64,000 bases of DNA from Terricaulis sp. (GTDB lineage: Bacteria; Pseudomonadota; Alphaproteobacteria; Caulobacterales; Aquidulcibacteraceae). The notes below the pieces were generated by a model, which had not been told where the DNA came from, did no database searches, and saw only the letters and a program-made list of their open reading frames with translations. Where the stretch lies: contig JANPZV010000003.1 in assembly GCA_024707365.1 (NCBI GenBank), positions 1 to 64,000 on the forward strand, given 5' to 3'. Below, piece by piece: positions 18,450 through 27,317 of the stretch (position 1 is its first letter; each line of letters opens with the position of its first letter). The position numbers and the translations under genes are program-made.

Positions 18450-20027
18450 ATGACCCAGCCCGCCCTTAGCGCTCAGGTTCACGAGCGCGTTCTCATCATC
18501 GATTTCGGCTCCCAGGTGACGCAGCTGATCGCGCGGCGCGTGCGCGAAAACGGCGTCTATTGCGAGATCCATCCCTACAACAAGGTCGATGCGGCGCTGC
18601 TCAAGAGCTTCGCGCCCAAGGCGATCATCTTTTCCGGCGGGCCGGCCAGCGTGCTGGATGATCCGAGCCCCCGCGCGCCGCAGGAGGCGTTCGAGCTTGG
18701 CGTGCCGATCCTGGCGATCTGCTACGGCCAGCAGACCATGAGCGTGCAGCTTGGCGGCGTTGTCGAAGGCGGGCACGCGCGCGAATTTGGGCGCGCGGAT
18801 GTGGAAATCAGAAAAGCCTCGCCGCTGTTTGAGGGGCTTTGGGATGTTGGCGGGCGCTATCCGGTATGGATGAGCCATGGCGACCGCGTCACGCAATTGG
18901 CGCCGGGCTTTGAGGTGATCGCGACGAGCGAGAACGCGCCGTTCGCCATCGCGGTGGATGAGGCGCGCCGCTACTACACCACTATGTTTCACCCCGAAGT
19001 GGCGCACACGCCTGATGGCGGCAAGCTGCTGCGCAATTTCACGCACCGCATCGCCGGCCTCAAAGGCGATTGGACCATGGCCGCGTTCAAGGATGAAGCG
19101 ATCGCGCGCATCCGCGCGCAGGTGGGCGATGGCAAGGTGATCTGCGGGCTTTCGGGCGGGGTGGATTCATCGGTGGCCGCCGTGCTGATCCATGAAGCGA
19201 TCGGCGATCAATTGACCTGCGTTTATGTGGATCACGGCCTGATGCGCAAAGGCGAGAGCGAGCAGGTCGTTTCCCTCTTCCGCGATCATTACAATATCCC
19301 GCTGATCCATGCTGATGAAAGCGATCGCTTCCTCGGCCAGCTTGAAGGCGTTTCCGACCCGGAAGTGAAGCGCAAAACCATCGGTAAGCTGTTCATCGAT
19401 GTGTTCGAGGAGAAGGCGAAATCCATCGGCGGCGCGGCGTTTCTGGCGCAAGGCACGCTTTACCCGGATGTGATCGAGAGCGTGAGCGCGATCGGCGGGC
19501 CAAGCGTCACGATCAAATCGCACCACAATGTGGGCGGGCTGCCGGAGCGGATGAACATGAAGCTGGTGGAGCCGCTGCGCGATCTCTTCAAGGATGAGGT
19601 GCGCGCGCTCGGGCGCGAACTGGGCTTGCCGGAGACGTTCGTGGGCCGGCATCCGTTCCCCGGCCCAGGCCTTGCGATCCGCGTGCCCGGCGAGATCACG
19701 CGCGAGAAGTTGGATATTCTTCGCGAGGCCGATGCGGTTTATCTCGATGAGATCCGCAAGGCGGGGCTCTATGATAAAATCTGGCAGGCGTTTGCGGTGC
19801 TGCTGCCGGTGCGCACGGTTGGCGTGATGGGCGATGGGCGCACGTATGAATATGTCTGCGCCTTGCGCGCCGTGACCAGCACGGACGGCATGACGGCGGA
19901 TTTTTTCCCATACTCGATGGATTTCCTCGGCCGCGCCGCCACGCGCATCATCAACGAAGTGCGCGGCGTGAACCGGGTGGTCTATGACGTGACCAGCAAG
20001 CCGCCCGGCACGATCGAGTGGGAGTGA
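18450..20027 (+). CDS. guaA: GMP synthase (glutamine-hydrolysing)
   Basis: This 525-residue enzyme converts XMP to GMP using ATP and glutamine. The N-terminal class I glutamine amidotransferase domain (about 13-205) has [40 protein letters not shown] (nucleophilic Cys) and [10 protein letters not shown] (His-x-Glu). The ATP pyrophosphatase domain has [19 protein letters not shown]. The dimerisation domain has [18 protein letters not shown] and ends in the family-typical [16 protein letters not shown]. Its last 12 bases form part of a 16-bp direct repeat that bounds an inserted resistance module. The coding sequence is unchanged by the insertion. Confidence 0.98.
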   Translation: MTQPALSAQVHERVLIIDFGSQVTQLIARRVRENGVYCEIHPYNKVDAALLKSFAPKAIIFSGGPASVLDDPSPRAPQEAFELGVPILAICYGQQTMSVQLGGVVEGGHAREFGRADVEIRKASPLFEGLWDVGGRYPVWMSHGDRVTQLAPGFEVIATSENAPFAIAVDEARRYYTTMFHPEVAHTPDGGKLLRNFTHRIAGLKGDWTMAAFKDEAIARIRAQVGDGKVICGLSGGVDSSVAAVLIHEAIGDQLTCVYVDHGLMRKGESEQVVSLFRDHYNIPLIHADESDRFLGQLEGVSDPEVKRKTIGKLFIDVFEEKAKSIGGAAFLAQGTLYPDVIESVSAIGGPSVTIKSHHNVGGLPERMNMKLVEPLRDLFKDEVRALGRELGLPETFVGRHPFPGPGLAIRVPGEITREKLDILREADAVYLDEIRKAGLYDKIWQAFAVLLPVRTVGVMGDGRTYEYVCALRAVTSTDGMTADFFPYSMDFLGRAATRIINEVRGVNRVVYDVTSKPPGTIEWE

Positions 20028-20031
20028 CGGG
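20016..20031 (+). repeat. Left 16-bp direct repeat (attachment-site-like) at guaA 3' end
   Basis: GAGTGGGAGTGACGGG covers the last 12 bases of guaA, including TGA, plus 4 more. It recurs exactly at 23309-23324. Bases outside the 16 differ on both sides, so it is a true boundary repeat. Confidence 0.9.
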
Positions 20032-20139
20032 CACTGGCTGGCAATGTCTAGCAACGGCAGGCATTTCGGCTGAGGGTAAAAAGAACTTTCCGCTAAGCGA
20101 TAGACTGTATGTAAACACAGTATTGCAAGGACGCGGAAC

Positions 20140-21633
20140 ATGCCTCATGTGGCGGCCAGGACGGCCAGCCGGGATCGGGATACTGGTCGTTACCAGAGCC
20201 ACCGACCCGAGCAAACCCTTCTCTATCAGATCGTTGACGAGTATTACCCGGCATTCGCTGCGCTTATGGCAGAGCAGGGAAAGGAATTGCCGGGCTATGT
20301 GCAACGGGAATTTGAAGAATTTCTCCAATGCGGGCGGCTGGAGCATGGCTTTCTACGGGTTCGCTGCGAGTCTTGCCACGCCGAGCACCTGGTCGCTTTC
20401 AGCTGTAAGCGTCGCGGTTTCTGCCCGAGCTGTGGGGCGCGGCGGATGGCCGAAAGTGCCGCCTTGCTGGTTGATGAAGTACTGCCTGAACAACCCATGC
20501 GTCAGTGGGTGTTGAGCTTCCCGTTTCAGCTGCGTTTCCTGTTTGCCAGCCGGCCCGAGATCATGGGGTGGGTGCTGGGCATCGTTTACCGCGTCATTGC
20601 CACGCACCTGGTCAAGAAAGCGGGCCATACCCACCAAGTGGCCAAGACGGGCGCGGTCACCCTGATCCAGCGTTTTGGATCGGCGCTCAATCTGAATGTT
20701 CACTTCCACATGCTGTTTCTCGACGGTGTGTATGTCGAGCAATCCCACGGCTCAGCGCGTTTCCGCTGGGTCAAGGCGCCGACCAGCCCAGAGCTCACCC
20801 AGCTGACGCACACCATCGCCCACCGGGTGGGTCGCTATCTGGAACGGCAAGGCCTGCTGGAACGGGATGTCGAAAACAGCTATCTGGCCTCGGATGCGGT
20901 GGATGACGACCCGATGACACCCCTGCTGGGGCACTCGATCACTTACCGTATCGCTGTCGGTTCACAGGCGGGGCGAAAGGTGTTCACTTTGCAAACTCTG
21001 CCGACCAGTGGTGATCCGTTCGGTGACGGGATTGGCAAGGTAGCCGGGTCCAGCCTGCACGCCGGCGTGGCGGCCAGGGCCGATGAACGCAAGAAGCTCG
21101 AACGGCTGTGCCGGTACATCAGCCGCCCGGCGGTATCCGAGAAGCGGCTGTCGTTAACACGAGGCGGCAACGTGCGCTACCAGCTCAAGACGCCGTACCG
21201 GGACGGCACCACGCACGTCATTTTCGAACCATTGGATTTCATTGCAAGGCTGGCCGCCCTGGTACCGAAGCCCAGAGTCAACCTAACCCGCTTCCACGGG
21301 GTGTTCGCACCCAACAGTCGGCACCGGGCGTTGGTCACGCCGGCAAAACGGGGCAGGGGCAACAAGGTCAGGGTGGCTGATGAACCGGCAACACCAGCAC
21401 AACGGCGAGCGTCGATGACATGGGCGCAACGGCTCAAGCGTGTTTTCAATATCGACATCGAGACCTGCAGCGGCTGCGGCGGCGCCATGAAAGTCATCGC
21501 CTGCATTGAAGACCCTATAGTGATCAAGCAGATCCTTGATCACCTGAAGCACAAAGCCGAAACCAGCGGGACCAGGGCGTTACCCGAAAGCCGGGCGCCA
21601 CCGGCTGAGCTGCTCCTGGGTCTGTTTGACTGA
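20140..21633 (+). CDS. ISCR2 rolling-circle (IS91-like, HUH) transposase
   Basis: This 497-residue replicative transposase matches the ISCR2/CR2 protein in length and sequence as I recall it. An N-terminal zinc-binding region has paired cysteines C76/C79, C89 and C95/C98 (CESCH, CKRRGFCPSC). The HUH metal motif is HFHMLF at about H188-H190. A basic C-terminal region (SRHRALVTPAKRGRGNK) is followed by another Cys pair (CSGCGG). The ATG follows AAGGACG. IS91-type elements move by rolling-circle replication and can carry adjacent DNA, explaining how sul2 travels. The 108 bases before the gene are the non-coding start of the element. Confidence 0.95.
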   Translation: MPHVAARTASRDRDTGRYQSHRPEQTLLYQIVDEYYPAFAALMAEQGKELPGYVQREFEEFLQCGRLEHGFLRVRCESCHAEHLVAFSCKRRGFCPSCGARRMAESAALLVDEVLPEQPMRQWVLSFPFQLRFLFASRPEIMGWVLGIVYRVIATHLVKKAGHTHQVAKTGAVTLIQRFGSALNLNVHFHMLFLDGVYVEQSHGSARFRWVKAPTSPELTQLTHTIAHRVGRYLERQGLLERDVENSYLASDAVDDDPMTPLLGHSITYRIAVGSQAGRKVFTLQTLPTSGDPFGDGIGKVAGSSLHAGVAARADERKKLERLCRYISRPAVSEKRLSLTRGGNVRYQLKTPYRDGTTHVIFEPLDFIARLAALVPKPRVNLTRFHGVFAPNSRHRALVTPAKRGRGNKVRVADEPATPAQRRASMTWAQRLKRVFNIDIETCSGCGGAMKVIACIEDPIVIKQILDHLKHKAETSGTRALPESRAPPAELLLGLFD

Positions 21634-21868
21634 CGAGCCTGAAGGCCAACGATACCAATCAAAATGCTGCGTTCACAGCGCCGCGGCAGGGATCCGCCGT
21701 GCTGGTTGTCGGAAAAGGAGCCGCTAGTGGGAAAGAGGAGGGTAAATTTTCAGCGTTGCTGGCTCCCCGTCAGCCGGATTGGGTTGCATCGCAGGGGTGT
21801 CGAAAGAGTCAACTGCGGTCCAAAGCTGTTGGACTTGGGTGAAAAGGGCGTTTATTCTTCCTATACGT
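21634..21868. other. Non-coding 3' end of ISCR2 and junction with glmM fragment
   Basis: No gene is present. This is the downstream end of ISCR2, where the replication origin of IS91-like elements lies by family knowledge. The minus-strand glmM frame runs on into it to 21809 and adds non-homologous residues ([12 protein letters not shown]). The GlmM similarity stops at about 21869, which marks the junction. Confidence 0.6.
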
Positions 21869-22111
21869 TGTCGGCAGCGGGCCAAAAAGGAATACGTCCA
21901 TGCCCATCGAGGTGAAACCGGCTGTGAGCGCGGGTTCAAGCATATAGCCCGACAGGCGCGTATCCTTGCCGATCACGACACGATGGCGGTGGTCACCGCG
22001 ACGAAAGACACGGCCAGCCGCCATGCCGACGCGCAAGGCGGTTTCCGCCGTCATCGCGCCTTCGTTGGCTTTGCCACGAATACCGTCTGTGCCGAAATAT
22101 TTGCGCACCAT
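21869..22111 (-). pseudogene. glmM: Truncated phosphoglucosamine mutase fragment
   Basis: The first about 81 residues of GlmM are intact: [18 protein letters not shown], then [20 protein letters not shown] and [12 protein letters not shown]. The protein would normally be about 450 residues; the active-site serine and metal domain are missing, so the fragment is inactive. The open frame runs on to 21809 into ISCR2 sequence. It lies 86 bases downstream of sul2 on the same strand. This mirrors the folP-glmM order of many chromosomes and so records the gene neighbourhood from which sul2 was captured. Confidence 0.93.
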
Positions 22112-22197
22112 AAGGTCGATTATCCTGTCGTCGGGTCGCCCTCAAAGGGGACATGCCTGCTGAACCGCGAATATAGAGAAATATCCCGAATGTGCAG

Positions 22198-23013
22198 TTA
22201 ACGAATTCTTGCGGTTTCTTTCAGCGCCGCCAATACCGCCAGCCCGTCGCGCAAGGGGCGCGGCTCGTGTGTGCGGATGAAGTCAGCTCCACCTGCGGCG
22301 GCGGCAAGCTCTGCAGCGAGTGTCGCGGCCCCGACATCCCCCGGACCACGGCCTGTGAGCGCGCGCAGAAAGGATTTGCGCGAAACAGACAGAAGCACCG
22401 GCAAATCGAAGCGCAGCCGCAATTCATCGAACCGCGCCAGCACCGAGAGCGAGGTTTCGGGAGCAGCCCCCAGAAAAAACCCCATGCCGGGATCAAGGAC
22501 AAGGCGGTTGCGTTTGATACCGGCACCCGTCAGCGCCGCGATGCGCGCGTCAAAGAACGCCGCAATGTGATCCATGATGTCGCCAGCGGGTGCCTCGCGC
22601 CGATCTGCCTGCCCGTCTTGCACCGAATGCATAACGACGAGTTTGGCAGATGATTTCGCCAATTGCGGATAGAACGCAGCGTCTGGAAAACCGCGAATAT
22701 CATTGAGATAGGCCACACCACGCGACAAGGCATAGGCTTGCGTCGCGGGTTGATAACTGTCGAGCGAGACGGGAATGCCATCTGCCTTGAGCGCGTCCAG
22801 CACCGGCGCGATACGCGCGATTTCTGTGTCGGACGAAACAGGCGCGGCGTCGGGATTGCTGGATGCCGGACCGAGGTCGATCACATCTGCCCCCTCGGCC
22901 ATCAGCTTACGCGCCTGCGCAATGGCTGCGTCTGGCGCCAGATACCGGCCTCCATCGGAGAAACTGTCCGAGGTTATGTTGACGATGCCGAAAATGATGA
23001 GCGATTTATTCAT
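22198..23013 (-). CDS. sul2: Sulfonamide-resistant dihydropteroate synthase Sul2
   Basis: This 271-residue drug-insensitive dihydropteroate synthase condenses p-aminobenzoate with the pterin pyrophosphate in folate synthesis and gives resistance to sulfonamides. Motifs are IIFGIVNITSDSFSDGG, EGADVIDLGPASSNPD, VSLDSYQPATQAYAL, LVLDPGMGFFLGA and LLSVSRKSFLRALTGR. Length and sequence agree with the Sul2 I know, with no disruption. The pterin and phosphate sites are present. Upstream DNA begins with ATTATTATTATAGAAGCCCC, familiar from other sul2 copies. It is transcribed toward the glmM fragment, opposite to ISCR2 and to guaA. Confidence 0.97.
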   Translation of the reverse strand: MNKSLIIFGIVNITSDSFSDGGRYLAPDAAIAQARKLMAEGADVIDLGPASSNPDAAPVSSDTEIARIAPVLDALKADGIPVSLDSYQPATQAYALSRGVAYLNDIRGFPDAAFYPQLAKSSAKLVVMHSVQDGQADRREAPAGDIMDHIAAFFDARIAALTGAGIKRNRLVLDPGMGFFLGAAPETSLSVLARFDELRLRFDLPVLLSVSRKSFLRALTGRGPGDVGAATLAAELAAAAGGADFIRTHEPRPLRDGLAVLAALKETARIR

Positions 23014-23308
23014 GGGGGCTTCTATAATAATAATAATCGAGCATGAGTCTCATACGGATGCTCGGGTCGAAAGGGAATCCCCAGGCGAGTAACCTGTTTG
23101 CGGTGATCCATTAGCTGCAGGAGCAGAAGAGCATACATCTGGAAGCAAAGCCAGGAAAGCGGCCTATGGAGCTGTGCGGCAGCGCTCAGTAGGCAATTTT
23201 TCAAAATATTGTTAAGCCTTTTCTGAGCATGGTATTTTTCATGGTATTACCAATTAGCAGGAAAATAAGCCATTGAATATAAAAGATAAAAATGTCTTGT
23301 TTACAATA
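23014..23308 (-). promoter_or_regulatory. Upstream region of sul2 and right end of the island remnant
   Basis: These 295 bases have no gene. The part nearest sul2 should hold its promoter. The outer part (about 23190-23308) is strikingly A/T-rich (AAAATATTG, GGAAAATAAGCC, ATATAAAAGATAAAAATG) compared with the host. It abuts the right 16-bp repeat and resembles the end of an integrative island. Confidence 0.6.
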
Positions 23309-23324
23309 GAGTGGGAGTGACGGG
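23309..23324 (+). repeat. Right 16-bp direct repeat (attachment-site-like)
   Basis: GAGTGGGAGTGACGGG is an exact copy of 20016-20031, placed between A/T-rich island DNA and GC-rich host DNA. It marks the right boundary of the insert. Confidence 0.9.
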
Positions 23325-23432
23325 TATTATCAGCTTCAGTCGGTTGCGCGCGGGGTAGAGCGAGGGGCGGGCGCTGGGGCCGCCACGCAGCGCATTTTGC
23401 CCGCGGCGCACGAAGCGTGTAACAGCACGCCT

Positions 23433-25345
23433 ATGGCGGCGATATTGGGAATGGGCGCGCCGGCGCCGCGGCTCCTGCTCTTGGGCGGCGCGATCTGCCT
23501 GTTGGCGCTGGCGGTGGTGCTGGCGGCGCTACACGGCGCCGCGGACGGCGATGTCGCGTTTCGCTCCCCGGCGGAGCTTGATCCGCGCTTTTGGGCGGCG
23601 TGGGCGACGGGCCTGATCGCGGCGCTGCTCTCATGCTGGGTGTGGGTGCTAAAGCCGCGCGATTTGGCGGTGCGCCTTTATGCGCTGAGCGGGCTGGCTA
23701 CGCTGACCTTCTGTTTCGCGCGCCTTGCTGCCGCCGAGCGTGCACTTGCAATCTATCGCGCATGGCTTGGTGATGCTCAATGTCGTCGGCGCATGCGCTT
23801 TTTGGCGTTATCATGATCGCTCTGTTTGCGCTCTATCCGGTGCCGCTTACTGGTGCGCGCTGGATTTGGGGCGGTGCGCTTGTCGTGTTCGGCGGCTGGA
23901 TGCTTTGGGCGCTTTCTGATCCGGATCATCTATTCACCGCAGTGCACCGCATCACTTTGGCGGAGATGCTGCTGATCGTGGCGGTGAGCGGCGCGCAGGT
24001 GCTGGCCGCACGCGGCGATCCAGTTCGTTTCGCGATCGCACGCTGGCTTGCCGTCAGCGTGCTGTTGGGGGCGGGTGGGTTTATCGCCACGGTGGCCGCC
24101 CCTTCGGCGTTCGGAGCGCCATCGCTGATCGCGGGCGAGTATGCATTCGCTTTTTTTCTCATTATTTATGCAGGGCTCGCGGTGGGGCTGTTGCGCTATC
24201 GCTTGTTCGGCCTGGGGCGCTGGGCGTTTCATATTCTTTACGCTGCGGCGGCCGCGCTTGCGCTGTTGCTGGTGGACGGGGTCCTGATTGCGGCGTTCTC
24301 GTTCGATTCCGGGGCGGTGTTTGGGGTGTCGCTGGCGGCGGCGGCGCTCTTTTATTTGCCGTTGCGATCCTGGCTCTGGAACAAGTTTACGCGCAGACGC
24401 CCGCTCGATCAGGCGGCGCTTGCGCGCGCGATGATTGATATAGGCATGGAGCCGATGCGCGCGCAGCGCACTGAGAAATGGCGCGCGCTTCTGATCCGTT
24501 CGTTCGCCCCGCTTTCGATCGCCCAGCATGAAGAGGCGATGGGGGCGGTTTCGGGCCTGCGCGATGACGGGCGGGCGCTGGTCACGCCTTCTTCGGCTGG
24601 TTTCCCAAGCTTTATGCTGCGCGATCGTGACGGCGGCAGGGCGTTGTTTGCGCCTGGGGACGTCGCCGCCGTGAATGAATGGCTCGCTCTTGCGGCGTAT
24701 CTTGAAGAGGGTCATGCCGCCTACGAGCGCGGCGCGGGCGAAGAGCGTGCGCGCATCGCGCGCGACATCCACGATTACATTGGCGCGCATCTGCTGAGCG
24801 CGTTGCACATGCGCGATGCGGCGCGCAAGGACGAACTCATTCGCGACGCCATAGGTGAGTTTCGCGCGGTCGTGCGCAATGCCGCCGGTGAGAAGGCGGA
24901 TTTCCTCGGCGTGGTGGCCGATCTTCGCGCTGAAGTCGCTGAGCGCCTTGACGTGCAGGGCCTCGAACTCTGCTGGCGTGTGGAGGACGCCGCAGCCGGC
25001 GCGGCGCGGCCGCAGGCGATGCTGGCGCTGCGCGCTTTGCTGCGCGAAGCGGTGAGCAATATCTTGCGGCACGCAGCCGCCAAGAGTGTTGATGTGCTGA
25101 TCGTGGCGGATGGTCCGGTGCTGCGCTTGCGCATCCGCGATGACGGCGCCGGCCTGGCGGGGGGCGAGTCTGCAAGAGCAGGGCGCGGCATCGCCAATAT
25201 GCGCCAGCGAGTCGCCGCATTGGGCGGGCGCTTTTCCATAAGTTCCGATAGCGGCGGCGCAACAATCTCTGCGGAGTTCTCCGCCTTTGACGCGCCCTCA
25301 GAGGCCGAGCCGCGTAGCGTGCCAGGCAGCTTCGGCGCGGGTTGA
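23433..25345 (+). CDS. Membrane sensor histidine kinase, NarL type (HisKA_3), two single-base insertions
   Basis: The corrected protein has about 636 residues. The N-terminal half holds several membrane helices (LLLLGGAICLLALAVVLAAL, LIAALLSCWVWVL, ACAFGVIMIALFALYPV, FAFFLIIYAGLAVGLLRYRL). The kinase core has ERARIARDIHDYIGAHLLSA (phospho-acceptor His) and an HATPase domain with [23 protein letters not shown] and GRGIANMRQRVAALGG. The frame shifts near 23717-23725 and at the T run 23799-23803 (TTTTT should be TTTT), so the gene reads as pieces. The 3' end overlaps the convergent response regulator by 48 bases. The start at 23433 lies 108 bases after the resistance insert, so its promoter must be short or altered. 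Confidence 0.85.
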
Positions 25346-25924
25346 GATGCCCAGCTTGCGATAGACTGATTTGATGTGCCCGGCGACCGTGTGATCTGAA
25401 ATGCCGAGCGCTTTGGCGGCTTCGTGGTTGCGCAGCCCGCGCCCGACATGCGCAAGGACATCCCGTTCGCGCTGGGTCAGGGCGGCGTCCTCGGCTGCGG
25501 GGCCGGTGCGTTTGAAATGCTCCATCAGGCGCCGCGCGATCGCAGGCGAAAGCGCGGGGCGCCCATCAAGCGTTTCGCGGATTTGGCGCGCGAGGATGTC
25601 CGCGGGCTGGTCTTTCAGAAGGTAGCCGTCCGCGCCAGCGGCAAGCGCGCCGACGATCGAGGCGTCATCGCCAAGTATGGTCGTGACGATGCAAAAGGTT
25701 TCCAGATTGTTCGCTTTAATGGCGCGCGCGACGTCCAGGCCCGAGCCGTCAGGCAGGCCGAGGTCGATCAGGGCGATCCGAAAAGGCGCCGTTTCCAGCG
25801 CCGCCAGCGCCGCGCGGACGCTGTCGGCCTCTTGTATTTCGGCCCCCGCACAAGCTGCGCGCGCGACCTCGCAAAGCCAGGCCCGCACATCCGGTATGTC
25901 TTCGACGATGAGCACATGCGACAT
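25298..25924 (-). CDS. NarL/LuxR-type response regulator
   Basis: This 208-residue regulator has an N-terminal receiver with VLIVEDIPDVRAWL (acidic pair), ALIDLGLPDGSGLD (phospho-Asp) and YLLKDQPAD (Lys). The LuxR-type helix-turn-helix follows, with LTQRERDVLAHVGRGLRNHE, AKALGISDHTVAGHIKSVYR and KLGISTRAEA. The ATG at 25924 (MSHVLIVED) is chosen over a GTG five codons upstream. It is tail-to-tail with the sensor kinase gene and overlaps it by 48 bases, so the pair is very probably a two-component system. It also lies 131 bases downstream of copC on the same strand and may be read with the copper operon. Confidence 0.92.
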   Translation of the reverse strand: MSHVLIVEDIPDVRAWLCEVARAACAGAEIQEADSVRAALAALETAPFRIALIDLGLPDGSGLDVARAIKANNLETFCIVTTILGDDASIVGALAAGADGYLLKDQPADILARQIRETLDGRPALSPAIARRLMEHFKRTGPAAEDAALTQRERDVLAHVGRGLRNHEAAKALGISDHTVAGHIKSVYRKLGISTRAEAAWHATRLGL

Positions 25925-25959
25925 GCCGGTACTATGCACGCCGCTTCAATTATGCACAC

Positions 25960-25972
25960 CCCCGGTACGGGG
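25960..25972. promoter_or_regulatory. Short palindrome upstream of the response regulator
   Basis: CCCCG-GTA-CGGGG lies 36 bases before the regulator start, in the gap after copC. It could be an operator or part of a small hairpin. Only the symmetry is seen; binding by the regulator is a guess. Confidence 0.3.
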
Positions 25973-26055
25973 TATGTTCGCAGCCTGACCGGGAGCGCAA
26001 TGTCGGCGAGATCGCCGAACAGCCGCCGCATGCGCGGCGGGCGGCGTTGGCGTGC

Positions 26056-26428
26056 TCAATGCACCATGTAGCTGACGCGGCCGGTCATGACGTGATTGTC
26101 GGCGCCGGTCGCGGTCCAGGTGAAGGTGTATGCGCCAGGCGAGAGCGGCGGCAGCGCCACCGACGCCGCTGGCGCCAACGTGCTCTCGGGGATTGAAACC
26201 GCCAACGGATCGCCGCCGCGGCGCGTCACCACGAGGCTGGTCAGCCGGGCCGGGTGCGGAAAGGTGGCGGTGAAGTTGGCGGGCGCGGGCCCCATGGCCA
26301 TCGGCTGGCGTTGTCTGCACCGCATGTTGCGCCCCATGGCCGCCGCCGTGATCGTGCTGGGCGGCGGCGAGCGGCGCAGCGGCGAGCAGCGCGAACGCTG
26401 CGCCAAGCATCAAAAGAGCGTTACGCAT
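26056..26428 (-). CDS. copC: CopC-family periplasmic copper protein (single-base insertion)
   Basis: A signal peptide (MRNALLMLGAAFALLAAAPL) ends at AAA-QHDHGGGHG, giving a His-rich N-terminus suited to copper. The second frame supplies the CopC beta-sandwich: PANFTATFPHPARLTSLVV, LPPLSPGAYTFTWTATGADN and HVMTGRVSYMVH. The frames join if one base is removed around 26291-26300 in CCCCATGGCC. The corrected length of about 123 residues is normal for CopC. It follows copB by 19 bases on the same strand, completing copA-copB-copC. The last His (SYMVH) and the HDHGGGH motif are likely metal ligands. Confidence 0.85.
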
Positions 26429-26447
26429 GTGAGAACTCCGTGTCGGG

Positions 26448-27317
26448 TCAGAACCAGGCGCGAACGCCGATGAGTGCGCGCGCCGCTTCAGCATCGCCGC
26501 CGCCAGCCTGGCGCATGCTGCGTGTCTCGCCGAGCGCGCTGGCCCATTCAAGGCCGATATAAGGCGCAAAACGGCGATTGAACTCATAGCGCAAGCGCAG
26601 GCTGAGCTCGATGTCGGTGAAGCCCGCGCCGAGACCGAGCGCGGGTGCGTCTTGCGCGGCGAGATGGATTTCGGCGCTGGGCTGAAGGATCAGCCGTTGC
26701 GTCAGGCGGAGATCATATTCGGCCTCCGCGCGCGCGGTGAGCTCGCCTTCTGTGGAGAGGAAGGCTTCGGCGCCGACCTCGAACCAATAGGGCGCAAGAC
26801 CTTGCACGCCGAGGACGAAATCTGTGCGATCCCGGTCGTGGGCGTAGCTCTGGCGAATGCCGGCTTGCACATCGAAATACGGCGTCACGGCGCGGCTATA
26901 AAGCAATTGCAGCTCAGCCGCTTCGAGTTCGCCCGCGATTGCGCCTTCGCCTTCGCTTTTCCACCAGAAGCGATGAATATCCCCGCCATACCAGCCTTGC
27001 GCGGCCCACGCGTAGCCTTCGCGCCCATCAGCGAAGGTCGCTTCAAGCTGCTCGATGATGAGCGCGTGGGTGATGACTTGCCCGTTCTCGATGCGCATCT
27101 GTTCGCGTGCGCGTGCCATCTCGGCTGGGTCGAAATAAAGATCAGCCGCATGAGGTGTGGCGTCAGGCGCAGATAGCGGCTGCGGCGCAGAGTGATCGGG
27201 ATGCGCCTCCGGCGCCGCGCGATGGCCAGCGTGGTTTTGATGCGCGGAATGATCCTGCGCAATCGCTGGCGTGGCGCACGCCAAGAACGGCGCGAGAGCG
27301 GCGGCGGCCACGTTCAT
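26448..27317 (-). CDS. copB: Copper resistance protein B (outer membrane)
   Basis: This 289-residue CopB-family protein (PF05275 type) has a signal peptide ending near AIAQDHSAHQ. A His/Pro-rich copper-binding segment (HQNHAGHRAAPEAHPDHS) follows, then a beta-barrel with YAWAAQGWYGGDIHRFWWKS, PYFDVQAGIRQSY, LGVQGLAPYWFEVGAE and RFAPYIGLEW, ending in a terminal aromatic (VRAWF) as outer membrane proteins do. The ATG at 27317 overlaps the copA stop (ATGA). CopB is thought to bind or release copper at the outer membrane. Confidence 0.93.
   Translation of the reverse strand: MNVAAAALAPFLACATPAIAQDHSAHQNHAGHRAAPEAHPDHSAPQPLSAPDATPHAADLYFDPAEMARAREQMRIENGQVITHALIIEQLEATFADGREGYAWAAQGWYGGDIHRFWWKSEGEGAIAGELEAAELQLLYSRAVTPYFDVQAGIRQSYAHDRDRTDFVLGVQGLAPYWFEVGAEAFLSTEGELTARAEAEYDLRLTQRLILQPSAEIHLAAQDAPALGLGAGFTDIELSLRLRYEFNRRFAPYIGLEWASALGETRSMRQAGGGDAEAARALIGVRAWF

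Larger units (their letters stand above)
20032..23308. mobile_element. ISCR2-delta-glmM-sul2 module, remnant of a GIsul2-type island
   Basis: This 3.28-kb insert between exact 16-bp repeats is less GC-rich than the host. It carries the ISCR2 (CR2) rolling-circle transposase, a truncated glmM joined to the ISCR2 end, and sul2. I recall, without being able to check, that the genomic island GIsul2 carries sul2 and CR2 and sits at the 3' end of guaA. The same site is used here, but no integrase or other island gene remains. A deletion of the left part of such an island, next to ISCR2, would give this structure. No frameshift is seen in the module. Confidence 0.85.

Noticed and set aside
20016..23324. 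The 16-bp repeat as an ordinary target-site duplication of ISCR2
   Set aside because: IS91-like elements are not known to duplicate targets, and the repeat coincides with the guaA 3' end used by integrase-type islands. It cannot be fully excluded without the empty site.
23397..25345. Sensor kinase region read as two separate proteins
   Set aside because: Membrane-helix sequence continues through three frames (ACAFGVIMIALF after removing one T), so a single kinase with two insertions is more likely.
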